Below are positions 8,301 through 15,954 of a DNA stretch of 64,000 nucleotides, one piece after another. A program made the position numbers and the translations under genes. The notes below the pieces were generated by a model. The model saw nothing but the letters and a program-made list of their open reading frames with translations. It was not told the origin of the DNA and ran no database searches. The first letter of the stretch is position 1, and each line of letters begins with the position of its first letter. The stretch is from Salinivirgaceae bacterium (GTDB lineage Bacteria > Bacteroidota > Bacteroidia > Bacteroidales > SZUA-534): contig JAKSOL010000012.1 in NCBI GenBank assembly GCA_024405635.1, forward strand, positions 1 through 64,000, given 5' to 3'.

Positions 8301-9157
8301 ACTTCGGCCGACACTTCGTCAACAGCAGGGCAGGTGTGCAGGTAGGTGAACTCGCGCACTTCCGACTGTCCGTTCTTGTTTATAACCGCCTTCCCGCTCG
8401 GGTCGAACACCGTTACGCGCCAGCAGTATTGCATGCCGGGCTCAAGGTTCATGGCGGCCGGTATGGCTGTGTAGGTGGTGGCGGCGGTGGTTGTCTCGAA
8501 GATTGGTGACATGCTTGCTGCCACAGTCTGTGCCGGAACTCCCTGCATGCGCATCTCCCACACCTGCAGTTTGTACTGCACAGCCTCCGTTCCGCCGGTG
8601 TGCTTGCTGGGCTGCCAGTTGAAGATGAGCGGCAGCGATGCGTTGTCGGGGGCCTCGGTGCCGTTGCGCGGTGTGGTTAGCTCGGGCGGGTCGTAGATGC
8701 TTATCCATGCGGTCTGCGAGCCGCGGTTCGAGAGCACGCGGTGGTTGTAGAAGTGGTGCACTTCGACGGTCAGCCGCCACATGCCGCCGGGCAGTTGTCC
8801 GGTTTGGCGGTACTGCTCCTTGCTGTAGCCGCGGAAGTCGAGATTGTCAAGACGCAGATACTGCGCCAAGTCGCTGCCGGTAAGTACCAGTGTCTCGCCT
8901 CCGCCCAAAAAGAGCGGTGTCACGGCGGAGGTCTTTATGCTCTCAATGGTTATGTCGTTGGACTCCAGCTTGAAGTGCAGCCGCACGGGCAGGTTGCTGG
9001 CCGTCAGGTCGTTGACGGTGATGGTTGTCATCAGCCGCGCCGAAGCGGGCGCAGTCAGCTCGCTAAGGTTGAGTGTGTAAGGTGTCAGCAGTGTCGGGGT
9101 AACCGTCACCGGATAGCGCTGTGCCGCAGCCGTCAGGCTCAGCAGAATAGCGGTCAA
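5285..9157 (-). CDS. Large secreted TANFOR/fibronectin-like protein with metalloprotease domain and phospholipase-like tip
   Basis: A 1290-residue protein. Residues 1 to about 370 look like the TANFOR/fibronectin-like repeats of Tannerella and related Bacteroidales, with a Cys-rich linker (CPNCGCDD). A beta-rich middle follows, then a trunk shared with the 603-residue gene from about residue 640: HELGHGAFGLH at 825-835, NLMDY, and DESEGE at 886-891. The tip (892-1290) carries NHALTGG, YHGVELA and HRFGDVFAH (near 1008-1016), reminiscent of zinc-dependent phospholipase C or DUF6765-type domains. The 5' half is GC-rich and the tip AT-rich, a sign of tip exchange. The only standard in-frame start is a TTG at 9157, giving a signal peptide without a basic n-region; the codons before it (AINRFLAILTA) look like the missing part, but a stop lies at their upstream end. 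The start may therefore be damaged or non-canonical. Confidence 0.75.
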   Translation of the reverse strand: MTAILLSLTAAAQRYPVTVTPTLLTPYTLNLSELTAPASARLMTTITVNDLTASNLPVRLHFKLESNDITIESIKTSAVTPLFLGGGETLVLTGSDLAQYLRLDNLDFRGYSKEQYRQTGQLPGGMWRLTVEVHHFYNHRVLSNRGSQTAWISIYDPPELTTPRNGTEAPDNASLPLIFNWQPSKHTGGTEAVQYKLQVWEMRMQGVPAQTVAASMSPIFETTTAATTYTAIPAAMNLEPGMQYCWRVTVFDPSGKAVINKNGQSEVREFTYLHTCPAVDEVSAEVHNARVDFSWTPSPYHTHFQVELVGDNGVSELNDCYDSQFKLYDFPRGSTWKVRVRGECSGGLEADWSPWSDFEIDPPGTPPTPEECPNCGCDDTPKPRTITNYELKELHEGDTIENRTGRTRFIVLTAVPNGDGSYNGQFYLWLELWKTKVRCDYTDLKVNTDGVIFDGQWRSVRNDGLMVSPKAIAATITDIRNNTATVFYDNSIRDTLKLSYTVQTIYKDQNDNYIAVLQDGTEKNVTPLLANAGRTMVEDAEGNKMVVTSDHRLMSAEQYHNTGKNSTLIKNDNERKDKQIAAGEVVFSPSSLQTYGFDAYNETSNNYPEIYSALEGGYRPAYKSIAQWQTDKILADPMDGVTFRNNMGVPYAKANGEILLRGEPQPGETLVYAHVAETDSTTKVVGKLNLLTFEPREINVCFVPVNGATPPNAQTLEKELNKIFKPAVASVKLSTATPINIQYANGSGFVHGGSGLLSVYSEDEKNAIKTLQNADNDTYYLFVVDNVTRLNADGTPMKDILAGYMPIGRQHGFLFGVPAAKYVAHELGHGAFGLHHTFSSETESFSAPQYSTDNLMDYADGIALNHKQWTWMHEKHGSGLFGFLADESEGEWTTDGHYYLFTYLGMLMGMSYGEAEELGRYAEEPDTHVITEDDLKKGTVVMGNDVTLTIPEGSEVGNMLENTTWLIGGLQQRNHALTGGYHGVELAATAYAITKYPNSVAFQKYLLHRFGDVFAHFEISNDSKGFDDVPLQDYIDAVEKFVNDKFIFTKVGEQILLTNGTVKVLGENSYFQMSDGKCLTTYSNDAIINKVVGSILCAENADNVITTDFSQENLLKYLPEARQNTYKMYGDDVNGCMAFTLGHTSDGSEPDEIIRRSNLFMLYVKRATELLEKFGAKGNAGDAQATVQSVVDWGKSKNNITIRLDGIFALQIALLDEKPSFKIPIKNLPEEIFDTKAKGFYIYYKEKMHKSNFETDTQSQIFEMNIYMIDNNVKVTFEKNENYWICTLQK

Positions 9158-9192
9158 TATGGCTAAGAAACGATTTATTGCAGTTAGGATTT

Positions 9193-9220
9193 ACGAATTA
9201 TGAATTACGAATTACGATTT
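9193..9220. repeat. Short 7-bp-period tandem repeat upstream of the large trunk gene
   Basis: Four consecutive 7-base units (ACGAATT, ATGAATT, ACGAATT, ACGATTT) lie in the 109-base gap before the 1290-residue gene, right where a normal start codon would be expected. Arrays with the same period occur at 60527-60568 and 60695-60736. Confidence 0.8.
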
Positions 9221-9265
9221 TTCGTTATCGTTAGTGTTTATCGTTTTCAGTTTGCGTTCATATCA

Positions 9266-10165
9266 TTACTCAATCACTTCATAATCTGGATTATCGGCAA
9301 ACCATTTACGCACCATGCGCAAGGCACCTTCGTAATCGTCAGTCTCAATCATTCCAGTCTCCGAAGCCGCATACGGAAATCCTTTGACAACGGGTGCCAG
9401 CAGTTCCATTATGCGATAGCCACAGAGTATTTTCGTATCAACCGTAGGATTGGCAGAAGCGCACTTGCAGCCATCATCTTGCAGAATTTTCACGCAGACA
9501 TCAATGGCTTGTTTTTGCCGTGTGTAGATAAGTTCTGGAATAATCAAGCGCATCAGGTCTTCAACGTATTCGTATGGAATCGATGCCGCCCGGCGAGTCA
9601 CAAAGTCAATGTCGCGCTGCTCGCCTAATCGTGCCATGGCCAAATGCATCGCCCACCGCGTTTCCACATCCGACTCTTTGTCAATCATTTGCCGGCTGAG
9701 AATCTGTTCGTAACCAACGCCCAACTGAGCAGCCATTTTAGCCACTTGTTCGTAGTAGATAGCATTCCGTTTGTTGAGACGCTCTTCGATAAGCCGCTGT
9801 GCAGCAGTGTCAACATCGGTTTTGCCAAAATACCGCAATCGGCTGATATTGTTCGACACTATGCGTGAGCTACCGTTATTGAGCCCGCCAGCCAGAAAAC
9901 GTACAGCAGCCTGACGTCCTGCAGCATTGCCAGAATTCCGACCAGCAAGTGCCACAATGTTGTAGGCTTCGTCGGCTACATCGGTCACAGAATCATGCGC
10001 ATAAGTGTTCAATAGTTCGGTCAACGCCACCACATCCGTTGTTTTCCACAGATGTTCAGGTGTTTCCCGCGTCTTGCTGTTTACTCTTATATCATCAAGA
10101 TATTCAATAACTTGTGCCGGCGCCATCAGCGGTGTCAGCATCAGAAACAGAAAAAAGAATCTCAT
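9266..10165 (-). CDS. Secreted HEAT-like repeat protein, unknown function
   Basis: I chose the ATG at 10165 because it opens a signal peptide (MRFFFLFLMLTPLMAPAQ); the longer frame to 10390 adds 75 residues that run into the insertion-sequence left end and look non-coding. The 299-residue product is mostly alpha-helical with repeated helical pairs resembling HEAT repeats (for example VTDVADEAYNIVALAGR and RWAMHLAMARLGEQ), including a CKC pair near the C-terminal third. It lies 108 bases upstream of the large trunk gene on the same strand and may belong to the same transcript. No family was recognised. A periplasmic or outer-membrane-associated scaffold is the safest description. Confidence 0.65.
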   Translation of the reverse strand: MRFFFLFLMLTPLMAPAQVIEYLDDIRVNSKTRETPEHLWKTTDVVALTELLNTYAHDSVTDVADEAYNIVALAGRNSGNAAGRQAAVRFLAGGLNNGSSRIVSNNISRLRYFGKTDVDTAAQRLIEERLNKRNAIYYEQVAKMAAQLGVGYEQILSRQMIDKESDVETRWAMHLAMARLGEQRDIDFVTRRAASIPYEYVEDLMRLIIPELIYTRQKQAIDVCVKILQDDGCKCASANPTVDTKILCGYRIMELLAPVVKGFPYAASETGMIETDDYEGALRMVRKWFADNPDYEVIE

Positions 10166-10297
10166 ATATGTTTGTGTTTCAAACCGCCACAAGTTAGCAT
10201 AAAAGATGATATGATTTGTTAGGTGTGCCCTTCTCCAAAAACCGGACAGGTTTGAATTAGACAAAAGAACGATAATTTTGTCAAAAGGAGGAAGAAA

Positions 10298-11383
10298 ATG
10301 AAAAAGAAGATTCACAGCGAGTCGGAGATGGTGAGAGCCGTCCAGGAATTGGAAAGAGGCATAAATGCCGAAGTAGTGGCAAGGGACCACGGAGCGTCAC
10401 GATCCTCCCTCTACAATTGGAAATCGAAGTACAGCGGAATGGAAGTCAGCCAAGTAAAGCGACTGAAAGAACTTGAAGAGGAAAACCTGAAACTGTAGCA
10501 GATGTATGCCGACCTTGCCCTCGACAACCAGATTCTGAAGGAGGTCATCGAAAAAAAAACTCTAGAGCCCGAGATAAAGAAAAACCTAGCCAACGGTATC
10601 GTAGAAGAATATGGAGTGAGCATCTCTCGGGCGTGCAAGATGATGGACATCCACAGATCTTACTTCTACTACGAAAGCGTAAAGGACGACGCAGAAGTTG
10701 AAGAATCCATTAGAGAAGCCGCCAAATATGGAGATGGCTTTTGGAAGATCTTTGAGATAATCAGACGTGACGGTTACGCTTGGAATCACAAAAAGGTGTA
10801 TCGCGTATATAAGGCAATGCACTATGAAAAGCGCAAGCGTCTCAGAAAACATCTGCCAGCTAGGGTTAAGAACCTACTTGAACAACCGCTGAAACCCTTC
10901 GTGGCATGGTCTATAGACTTTGTGAGCGATGTTCTTGAATGCGGTCGCAAGTTCCGAGTTCTTGACATCCTTGATGATAGCGATAGAGTTGCGGTAGCAC
11001 AGGAAGTATCAATGTCGTTCCCAGCAAAAAGGGTTATCAAAGTGCTTGAGAAGGTGATATGGCTCAATGGCAAGCCAAAGAATATGTGATGCGACAATGG
11101 CCCTGAATTCATTGCCGGGGAATTCAGCGAATGGTGTGCAGGCAACGACATACGCATATTATACATTCAGCCAGGTTGCCCAACGCAGAATAGCTACATT
11201 GAGCGATTCAACGGTAGCTATCGGAGGGCTATACTTGACGCATACATTTTTCGCACGCTTGGCGAGGTGCGAGAGAAAACTGAGGAGTGGATGTCATATT
11301 ACAACAACGAAAGACCCCATGAATCAATAGGTAACATACCGCCAATGGAACAAAGGACAAATAAGTGGGAATATGAAGATTGA
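10298..11383 (+). pseudogene. IS3-family transposase, interrupted by two in-frame stops
   Basis: One continuous frame of 361 codons encodes an OrfA-like N-terminus (helix-turn-helix: VARDHGASRSSLYNWKSKY, then a coiled coil) and an OrfB-like integrase core. The catalytic D, D and E are all present (WSIDFVSD, CDNGPEF, NSYIERFN). The frame is broken by TAG at 10496-10498 and TGA at 11087-11089. Each is one C-to-T change from a codon expected there (CAG, CGA), so this looks like recent decay. A nine-base A run near 10551, the kind of site used for programmed frameshifting in IS3 elements, lies between the two halves, but here both halves are already in the same frame. Confidence 0.8.
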
Positions 11384-11416
11384 TATTCTGACATGCAAAG
11401 AAAGATGCGCCTACGG

Positions 11417-11462
11417 GTTGCGCAAGGCCATGCCAAGTGCCCTGCGGGCAGCCTTGCACAAC
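11417..11462. other. Strong GC-rich hairpin in the IS tail
   Basis: GTTGCGCAAGGC at 11417-11428 pairs with GCCTTGCACAAC at 11451-11462 with a single mismatch, and the 22-base loop can form a further TGCC/GGGCA stem. It is the only GC-rich patch in an AT-rich tail. No T-run follows, so it is not a typical terminator. Confidence 0.6.
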
Positions 11463-11699
11463 TCTCCGGCTTTGCTAGTTTATGCATATCAGAAATCAAT
11501 CCAGAGAAAATAATTAATATTTGTTGTCTAATTAATAACTGTCCTAAAAAAGGGAAGTTTACAACAAATGGTAGATTTGCCGTTTGTGAGTTTTTTTTGT
11601 TTACACTTCGTATTGTTAGCCTGATAATTCTTGTGGGTTGGGTTTATAGTTTAAAATAAGCAATCAAATGCTAATCATAAGACCGTTATCCTTAGTTTA

Positions 11700-13328
11700 T
11701 TAAAAATCGTAGTAGATGTTTTGTAATGATGTGCGTAAACCAAAGGTTATTAGATTTTGATTATTAGATTTTGCATTAACCTTTTCAGCACGGTAGGTGT
11801 ATCCCACAAACGCATTCATATTTACTCTTGGATTAATTAAAAACGAAGCTTGTGCGTTAAAGTTGGTTAACGTAACTTTTTGACCTTGAGATATTTTGCA
11901 GTGATATTCGGAGGCATGCGTTTCGTATGGTAAGTAAATATTGTTGCCAAAGTTAAGTCCAGCGGTGTCGCGACCATGAATAGCGTGGGTTAGTTTTGCC
12001 TCTACAAACAATCGTTTATAGTTGTATCGGCCTATGGCAACTAACTCTTTAAAGTTGCTACCTAATGGGTGAGCTAATGGTTGTTGGTAATGCGCGTAAT
12101 TTTGTATCGTAATGGTGTGCGAAAAAATGTAAGGTCGCGCAATATTGTATTCAAGTTGAATGTCGAGGTGCTTAAGCCCAAATAAATCGAACGTTTTGTA
12201 GCCCATTTGCATGGCCCATTTGTTGCCCCACCAACCCCAAGTTCCACTTGTGTCGCTGCTGTTAAATGCGTGTTTTATGTCGCGACCAAGTTCCTTAACC
12301 TTGCACTCGTCAATTATGGCTTGTCCGTACAAAATATGGTTTTTGCCTAAAGTTATTTTTCCGCTAATGCCCATAAGTGCATTGTCGCTTGACCCTACAG
12401 AAAACTCAACTGGGCGAGTAAAAATTACAGGGTTAGCATAGTTTATATCAAAGCCGCGGTGGCTAACACTATCGGCGTTTGCCCAAATTATAGACTCAAA
12501 CAACCCAATGTTGAGCCAATCGGTTACATTGATGCTTAAATAGTTGAACGAGCCCCATTTTTTATCGTGCGGATGACCATAGAAGTAGTGATTGGTAAGG
12601 TCTTGAAACTGAGCCCAAATGTTAACATATTTTATGCGCCAGTAGTCGGTTGTGATGCGCAAAAATGGGTAGTTGAAGGCGCAGTCGCTCAAAAGCATCG
12701 ACCTATAACCATCGCCAATAAAGTTTTTACCGTGTCCCAATGTGATGTCGAAATGCTCGTTTGGTTGAAATGTTAGATACGCATCGCTTCGTGCATAGTC
12801 GTAGGCGTTAGGTTTGTCCTTAAAACTTTTTGGTTGGCCTTGTCCCGGAATAACTCTACATGCCGAAACTACATTGTATCGATAGTCGAAAAACTGAGCT
12901 TGATTTTCGTAAAACGATGTACTGAAGGCTATTTTGTCGCCTAACCTTGCATTAATAATTATGCCGCGTGTGTTAATCCAACTTTTGTCGTCGGCTTTGG
13001 AGTCAAAACCCAACTGAAAATCAAATAATGGGTCGATGCTGAAACTCAATTTGTCGTCGCTAGTGAAACTAATCCAACTATTGTTAAGCAGTATGTTTGC
13101 AAATTTGCTTTTAACGTTAATGCGGTAAATTGAATCGGCATCAACCAAAGGAGTTACTTGTCGCAATTGTATTGGCTTAACGCTTGTGTGAAAATGTGCA
13201 TCTTTTTGGTATATGTATCGGTCAAAGTGATTGAATTGGTGATCTTGATACATTGATATAAACTCTTGGCTTTGAGCCGAAAAGCTGACAAGTAAAAGTA
13301 TAAGAGCAATTGATGTTTTCAGTTTCAT
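11700..13328 (-). CDS. Outer-membrane beta-barrel protein, RemB/Wzi-like
   Basis: A 542-residue protein with a signal peptide (MKLKTSIALILLLVSFSAQS) and alternating amphipathic strands typical of an outer-membrane barrel, ending in an aromatic residue (NIYYDF) as barrel proteins usually do. The segment around LGHGKNFIGDGYRSMLLSD resembles the gliding-motility protein RemB and the capsule-assembly Wzi-like family of Bacteroidota; the assignment comes from memory of that motif and is moderate. It stands alone. A -7-like box (TACTTTTG on the minus strand, 13346-13353) lies just upstream. Confidence 0.6.
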   Translation of the reverse strand: MKLKTSIALILLLVSFSAQSQEFISMYQDHQFNHFDRYIYQKDAHFHTSVKPIQLRQVTPLVDADSIYRINVKSKFANILLNNSWISFTSDDKLSFSIDPLFDFQLGFDSKADDKSWINTRGIIINARLGDKIAFSTSFYENQAQFFDYRYNVVSACRVIPGQGQPKSFKDKPNAYDYARSDAYLTFQPNEHFDITLGHGKNFIGDGYRSMLLSDCAFNYPFLRITTDYWRIKYVNIWAQFQDLTNHYFYGHPHDKKWGSFNYLSINVTDWLNIGLFESIIWANADSVSHRGFDINYANPVIFTRPVEFSVGSSDNALMGISGKITLGKNHILYGQAIIDECKVKELGRDIKHAFNSSDTSGTWGWWGNKWAMQMGYKTFDLFGLKHLDIQLEYNIARPYIFSHTITIQNYAHYQQPLAHPLGSNFKELVAIGRYNYKRLFVEAKLTHAIHGRDTAGLNFGNNIYLPYETHASEYHCKISQGQKVTLTNFNAQASFLINPRVNMNAFVGYTYRAEKVNAKSNNQNLITFGLRTSLQNIYYDF

Positions 13329-13510
13329 AAACTTTTTGTTTGCGTCAAAAGTACCAATATTAAAAGTTGAATGATGCGCATTTTCATAAAAGGCTGTAAA
13401 TAAAGGACAAACGACAATTCTTGTTGTTGAGTGTTCTGTTTATACTTATTGCGCTATGTGTTTGACTATCGGTAATCTCAAATTGTATAAAGCTGCGTAC
13501 TTTTTGGCAA

Positions 13511-13686
13511 TATAACACTCCCCATATGCACATATAACACTGCTAAAATTCGATTTCGGTTTTGAAATAAAGGAAAATTTATTTGTAACACTTTGATTAT
13601 AAGGCAGAAATGATTTTTATAAAAATATTATTTGGTGTTTATACTTTCCTTTATACATTTGCAGTATTATATATAACTATAACACT
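13511..13686 (+). promoter_or_regulatory. Four spaced copies of TRTAACACT upstream of the ABC operon
   Basis: TATAACACT occurs at 13511-13519, 13533-13541 and 13678-13686, and the variant TGTAACACT at 13584-13592, all in the same orientation. The last copy lies just downstream of the -7 box, where a repressor would block transcription. The operon's last gene encodes a GntR/YtrA-type regulator, so these are candidate operators. A further imperfect palindrome (12 of 16 positions) lies at 13663-13678. Confidence 0.45.
13631..13661 (+). promoter_or_regulatory. Bacteroidota-type promoter of the ABC exporter operon
   Basis: TTTG at 13631-13634, a 19-base spacer, and TACATTTG at 13654-13661 match the Bacteroidota housekeeping consensus TTTG-N19-TAnnTTTG exactly. 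Transcription should begin near 13670, about 50 bases before the first ATG. Confidence 0.7.
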
Positions 13687-13719
13687 ATAAAACGGGACCG
13701 AAAAAAATTATTATTTATT

Positions 13720-14487
13720 ATGAAACTACAGAATTTACAATTTGGTTACAGAAAACACGAGGTGTTCAGCAACCTAACAATCAACTTTGAGGCAGGCAAA
13801 ATATATGGCTTGCTAGGTAAAAATGGCGAAGGCAAATCAACTATGTTATATCTAATGACTGGTTTGCTAAGAGCCAAAAGCGGAAGCGTTACATTTAAAG
13901 GTAAAGACATGAGCCAAAGGTTGCCATCGGCATTGGAGGATATGTTTCTTGTGCCTGAGGAATTTGAACTTCCACAATGCAGCCTAAAGGAGTTTGTTAA
14001 ATCGAATGCGGGTTACTATCCAAACTTCAGTCAAGAGATTTTTGAAAAGTGCCTACAAGGTTTCGAACTCGACATAAACCTCAATCTCAAAAAACTTTCG
14101 ATGGGCACAAAAAAGAAAGTTTACGTCTGCTTTGCCCTTGCCACCAATACATCGCTTTTACTTATGGACGAACCAACCAACGGCCTTGATATTCCTTCAA
14201 AGAGTCAATTCCGCCAGGTTATTGCATCGTGCATGACCGACGACAAAACCATTATCATCTCGACCCACCAAGTGCGCGACGTTGAGAACCTTATCGACCA
14301 AATAATGGTGCTAAACAAAAAGGAAATTGTATTTAACCATAGCACCGCCGAGATAAACCAAAAACTTGCATTCAAGAATGGTCAGATAAGCAAAGTAGCG
14401 GCAGAGTCGGACGAAACGACTATCGACATTGAGGCATTATTCACTGCTATTGTAAACGGTGACGAATTAGTTAAAACAGCTTTTTAA
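13720..14487 (+). CDS. ABC transporter ATP-binding protein
   Basis: A 255-residue ATPase with Walker A (GLLGKNGEGKST), a degenerate signature (LSMGTKKK in place of LSGGQ), Walker B with catalytic Glu (LLLMDEPTNGLD) and the switch His (STHQVRD). It starts a four-gene operon with two permeases and a GntR regulator, an arrangement like the YtrA-type exporters of Gram-positives and many Bacteroidota, often linked to export of antimicrobials or to envelope stress. The substrate cannot be read from the sequence. The first permease starts at the next base after the stop. Confidence 0.9.
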   Translation: MKLQNLQFGYRKHEVFSNLTINFEAGKIYGLLGKNGEGKSTMLYLMTGLLRAKSGSVTFKGKDMSQRLPSALEDMFLVPEEFELPQCSLKEFVKSNAGYYPNFSQEIFEKCLQGFELDINLNLKKLSMGTKKKVYVCFALATNTSLLLMDEPTNGLDIPSKSQFRQVIASCMTDDKTIIISTHQVRDVENLIDQIMVLNKKEIVFNHSTAEINQKLAFKNGQISKVAAESDETTIDIEALFTAIVNGDELVKTAF

Positions 14488-15345
14488 TTGGTAAATACTA
14501 TGAATTGGAAAAAACTTGGATTGTCAATCTATAGAGACTTCCTACAATATCGACAATTGATACTGCTGTCGTTAGCATTTGCCATTGTGGGAGTGATAGT
14601 TACGCTGGCCGATAATTATTCGCCGTTTATGGAAAATGGTTCAGCCGCAGGCGTGTCATTCGGATTGTTAATGGGCGTTGCTTTTATGCTTGTTTCTCAG
14701 TTCTTTACAATATTTAAAGACAAGAAATCTACTATACCTTTTATGATGGTTCCTGCATCGAACTTGGTGAAATTTATGTCAAAGGTTATAGTGCTCGCCA
14801 TTGCTCCTGTAATGCTAATATGTATTGCAAAAGCTGTAGAAACTCCTGTGGTTGGTTCTGTCTTTGTTGGGCAAATTGGCGTTGAAAAAACTGCTGAAAA
14901 CATGGAGCTATTTCATCCCGAAGAGATAGAATGCACCAACTTCTTTACCAGCGAAACACGCAGCTACCAAAACGATTCGGTTATTGTTATGCGTTACGGG
15001 CGATTTAACAACGTGGTGGTAAACAAGTATCACAACGACTGGATTCAAGTTGGGATAAACTCCACTGCGTTTGGCGACATAATGTTCTTCATCGGGATTA
15101 TAGGAATAATGATATTCTCGCAGGTTTGTTTTAACGAGAACAAGTGCAAATCGATAGCCTCATTTTTCCTTGGAGTTATATTGGTGTGGGGAATAGTAAA
15201 GGGAATAACCAAAGTATTCTACCATAGCATGAGCGTATCGGTAACCGAAAACTTTATCCTTTTAGCAAGTGTGGCAATGGGACTCATAGGACTTTTCTTC
15301 CTATGGCGTGCATATAAGATATTCGACAACAAACAAATAAACTAA
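14488..15345 (+). CDS. ABC transporter permease subunit
   Basis: A 285-residue membrane protein with two N-terminal helices, a further pair around residues 90-120, a soluble loop at about 125-195, and three C-terminal helices. The listed start is a TTG directly after the ATPase stop; an ATG five codons later (MNWKKLGLSIYRD, at base 14500) is the more likely initiator. It is placed between the ATPase and a second, shorter permease, so the two probably form a heterodimeric channel. No family beyond ABC-2-like permeases was recognised. Confidence 0.75.
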   Translation: MVNTMNWKKLGLSIYRDFLQYRQLILLSLAFAIVGVIVTLADNYSPFMENGSAAGVSFGLLMGVAFMLVSQFFTIFKDKKSTIPFMMVPASNLVKFMSKVIVLAIAPVMLICIAKAVETPVVGSVFVGQIGVEKTAENMELFHPEEIECTNFFTSETRSYQNDSVIVMRYGRFNNVVVNKYHNDWIQVGINSTAFGDIMFFIGIIGIMIFSQVCFNENKCKSIASFFLGVILVWGIVKGITKVFYHSMSVSVTENFILLASVAMGLIGLFFLWRAYKIFDNKQIN

Positions 15346-15351
15346 ACAACT

Positions 15352-15954
15352 ATGAGAAGCGATATATTTAACTTTAAAAGATACTGGGATTATCAGAAAC
15401 GTGTAATTACAGAGTATCCATTAACATGGGTAGCATTGGCATTGGGAATTGTAAGTCTGATAGTTGCAACGTTTGTAAAATCTTATGCAGTAGGAAATTT
15501 CATGGTTTCATTTTTTGTCTCTTGCTTAATGATTTTGGGAATGTTTTGGAAACTATGCAAGAAAAACGAATGCCTCATTGAGATGCTGATACCTGCTTCG
15601 ATGTTTGAAAAATATTTGAGCAGAATGGTGTATTACTCATTTTTACCATGTCTGATTTGGGGTGCAAGTATTATGCTAACAAATGAGGGATTAATTGATT
15701 CTCACGAGCCAATTTTGTTTGTGGCAATAATGTGTTCGAGCGTACTTATTAATGTTGTAACAAAATTCTGGGGTTACTTTTTGTATTGCATGGTGGGTTC
15801 TTTTTCAAAATGGACGGCACCTTATGCAGAAAGCATTCCAAGCAATGGAGTAGAAATGTGGATAACAATGGCGGTGATGATTTTTTTCACTTACGTAGTC
15901 GGCTACTTCCTATTCAAAAGGCAGTCGTTAACTTTAAAAGATTTGAGAAAATGA
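15352..15954 (+). CDS. ABC transporter permease subunit (second)
   Basis: A 200-residue protein with about six hydrophobic segments and short loops, which opens with the positively charged MRSDIFNFKRYWDYQKR. It starts six bases after the first permease and ends overlapping the ATG of the GntR gene (ATGA). Its size and position make it the partner half-permease of the operon. No catalytic motif is expected or seen. Confidence 0.75.
   Translation: MRSDIFNFKRYWDYQKRVITEYPLTWVALALGIVSLIVATFVKSYAVGNFMVSFFVSCLMILGMFWKLCKKNECLIEMLIPASMFEKYLSRMVYYSFLPCLIWGASIMLTNEGLIDSHEPILFVAIMCSSVLINVVTKFWGYFLYCMVGSFSKWTAPYAESIPSNGVEMWITMAVMIFFTYVVGYFLFKRQSLTLKDLRK

Larger units (their letters stand above)
10224..11563 (+). 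mobile_element. IS3-family insertion sequence, decayed
   Basis: About 1.34 kb. The left end begins TGTGCCCTTCTCC and contains GGACAGGT; the right end, read as reverse complement, begins TGTAAACTTCCC and contains GGACAGTT, so the ends form an imperfect inverted repeat with TG...CA termini as in IS3-type elements. The transposase lies between them with two premature stops. No convincing 3-4 base target duplication is visible, so the exact ends are approximate. A GC-rich hairpin (11417-11462) lies in the long 3' tail after the transposase. Confidence 0.65.
13329..13719. other. 391-bp divergent intergenic region
   Basis: No gene is visible here. The region holds the -7-like box of the RemB-like gene at its left end and, further right, the promoter and repeated TRTAACACT motifs of the ABC exporter operon, which are listed separately. 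Confidence 0.7.

Noticed and set aside
7973..8509. A 178-residue plus-strand ORF and several others of 70-140 residues opposite the GC-rich half of the large trunk gene
   Set aside because: They are antisense shadows made possible by high GC; the minus-strand frame has clear domains and a single 3.9-kb reading frame.
10166..10390. Extended N-terminus of the HEAT-like protein
   Set aside because: The extra 75 residues cross the insertion-sequence left end, and an internal ATG opens a proper signal peptide.
10298..11383. Stop-codon reassignment or readthrough to explain TAG and TGA inside the transposase
   Set aside because: Both TAG and TGA occur in one decayed mobile gene, while other genes in the window use them as normal stops.
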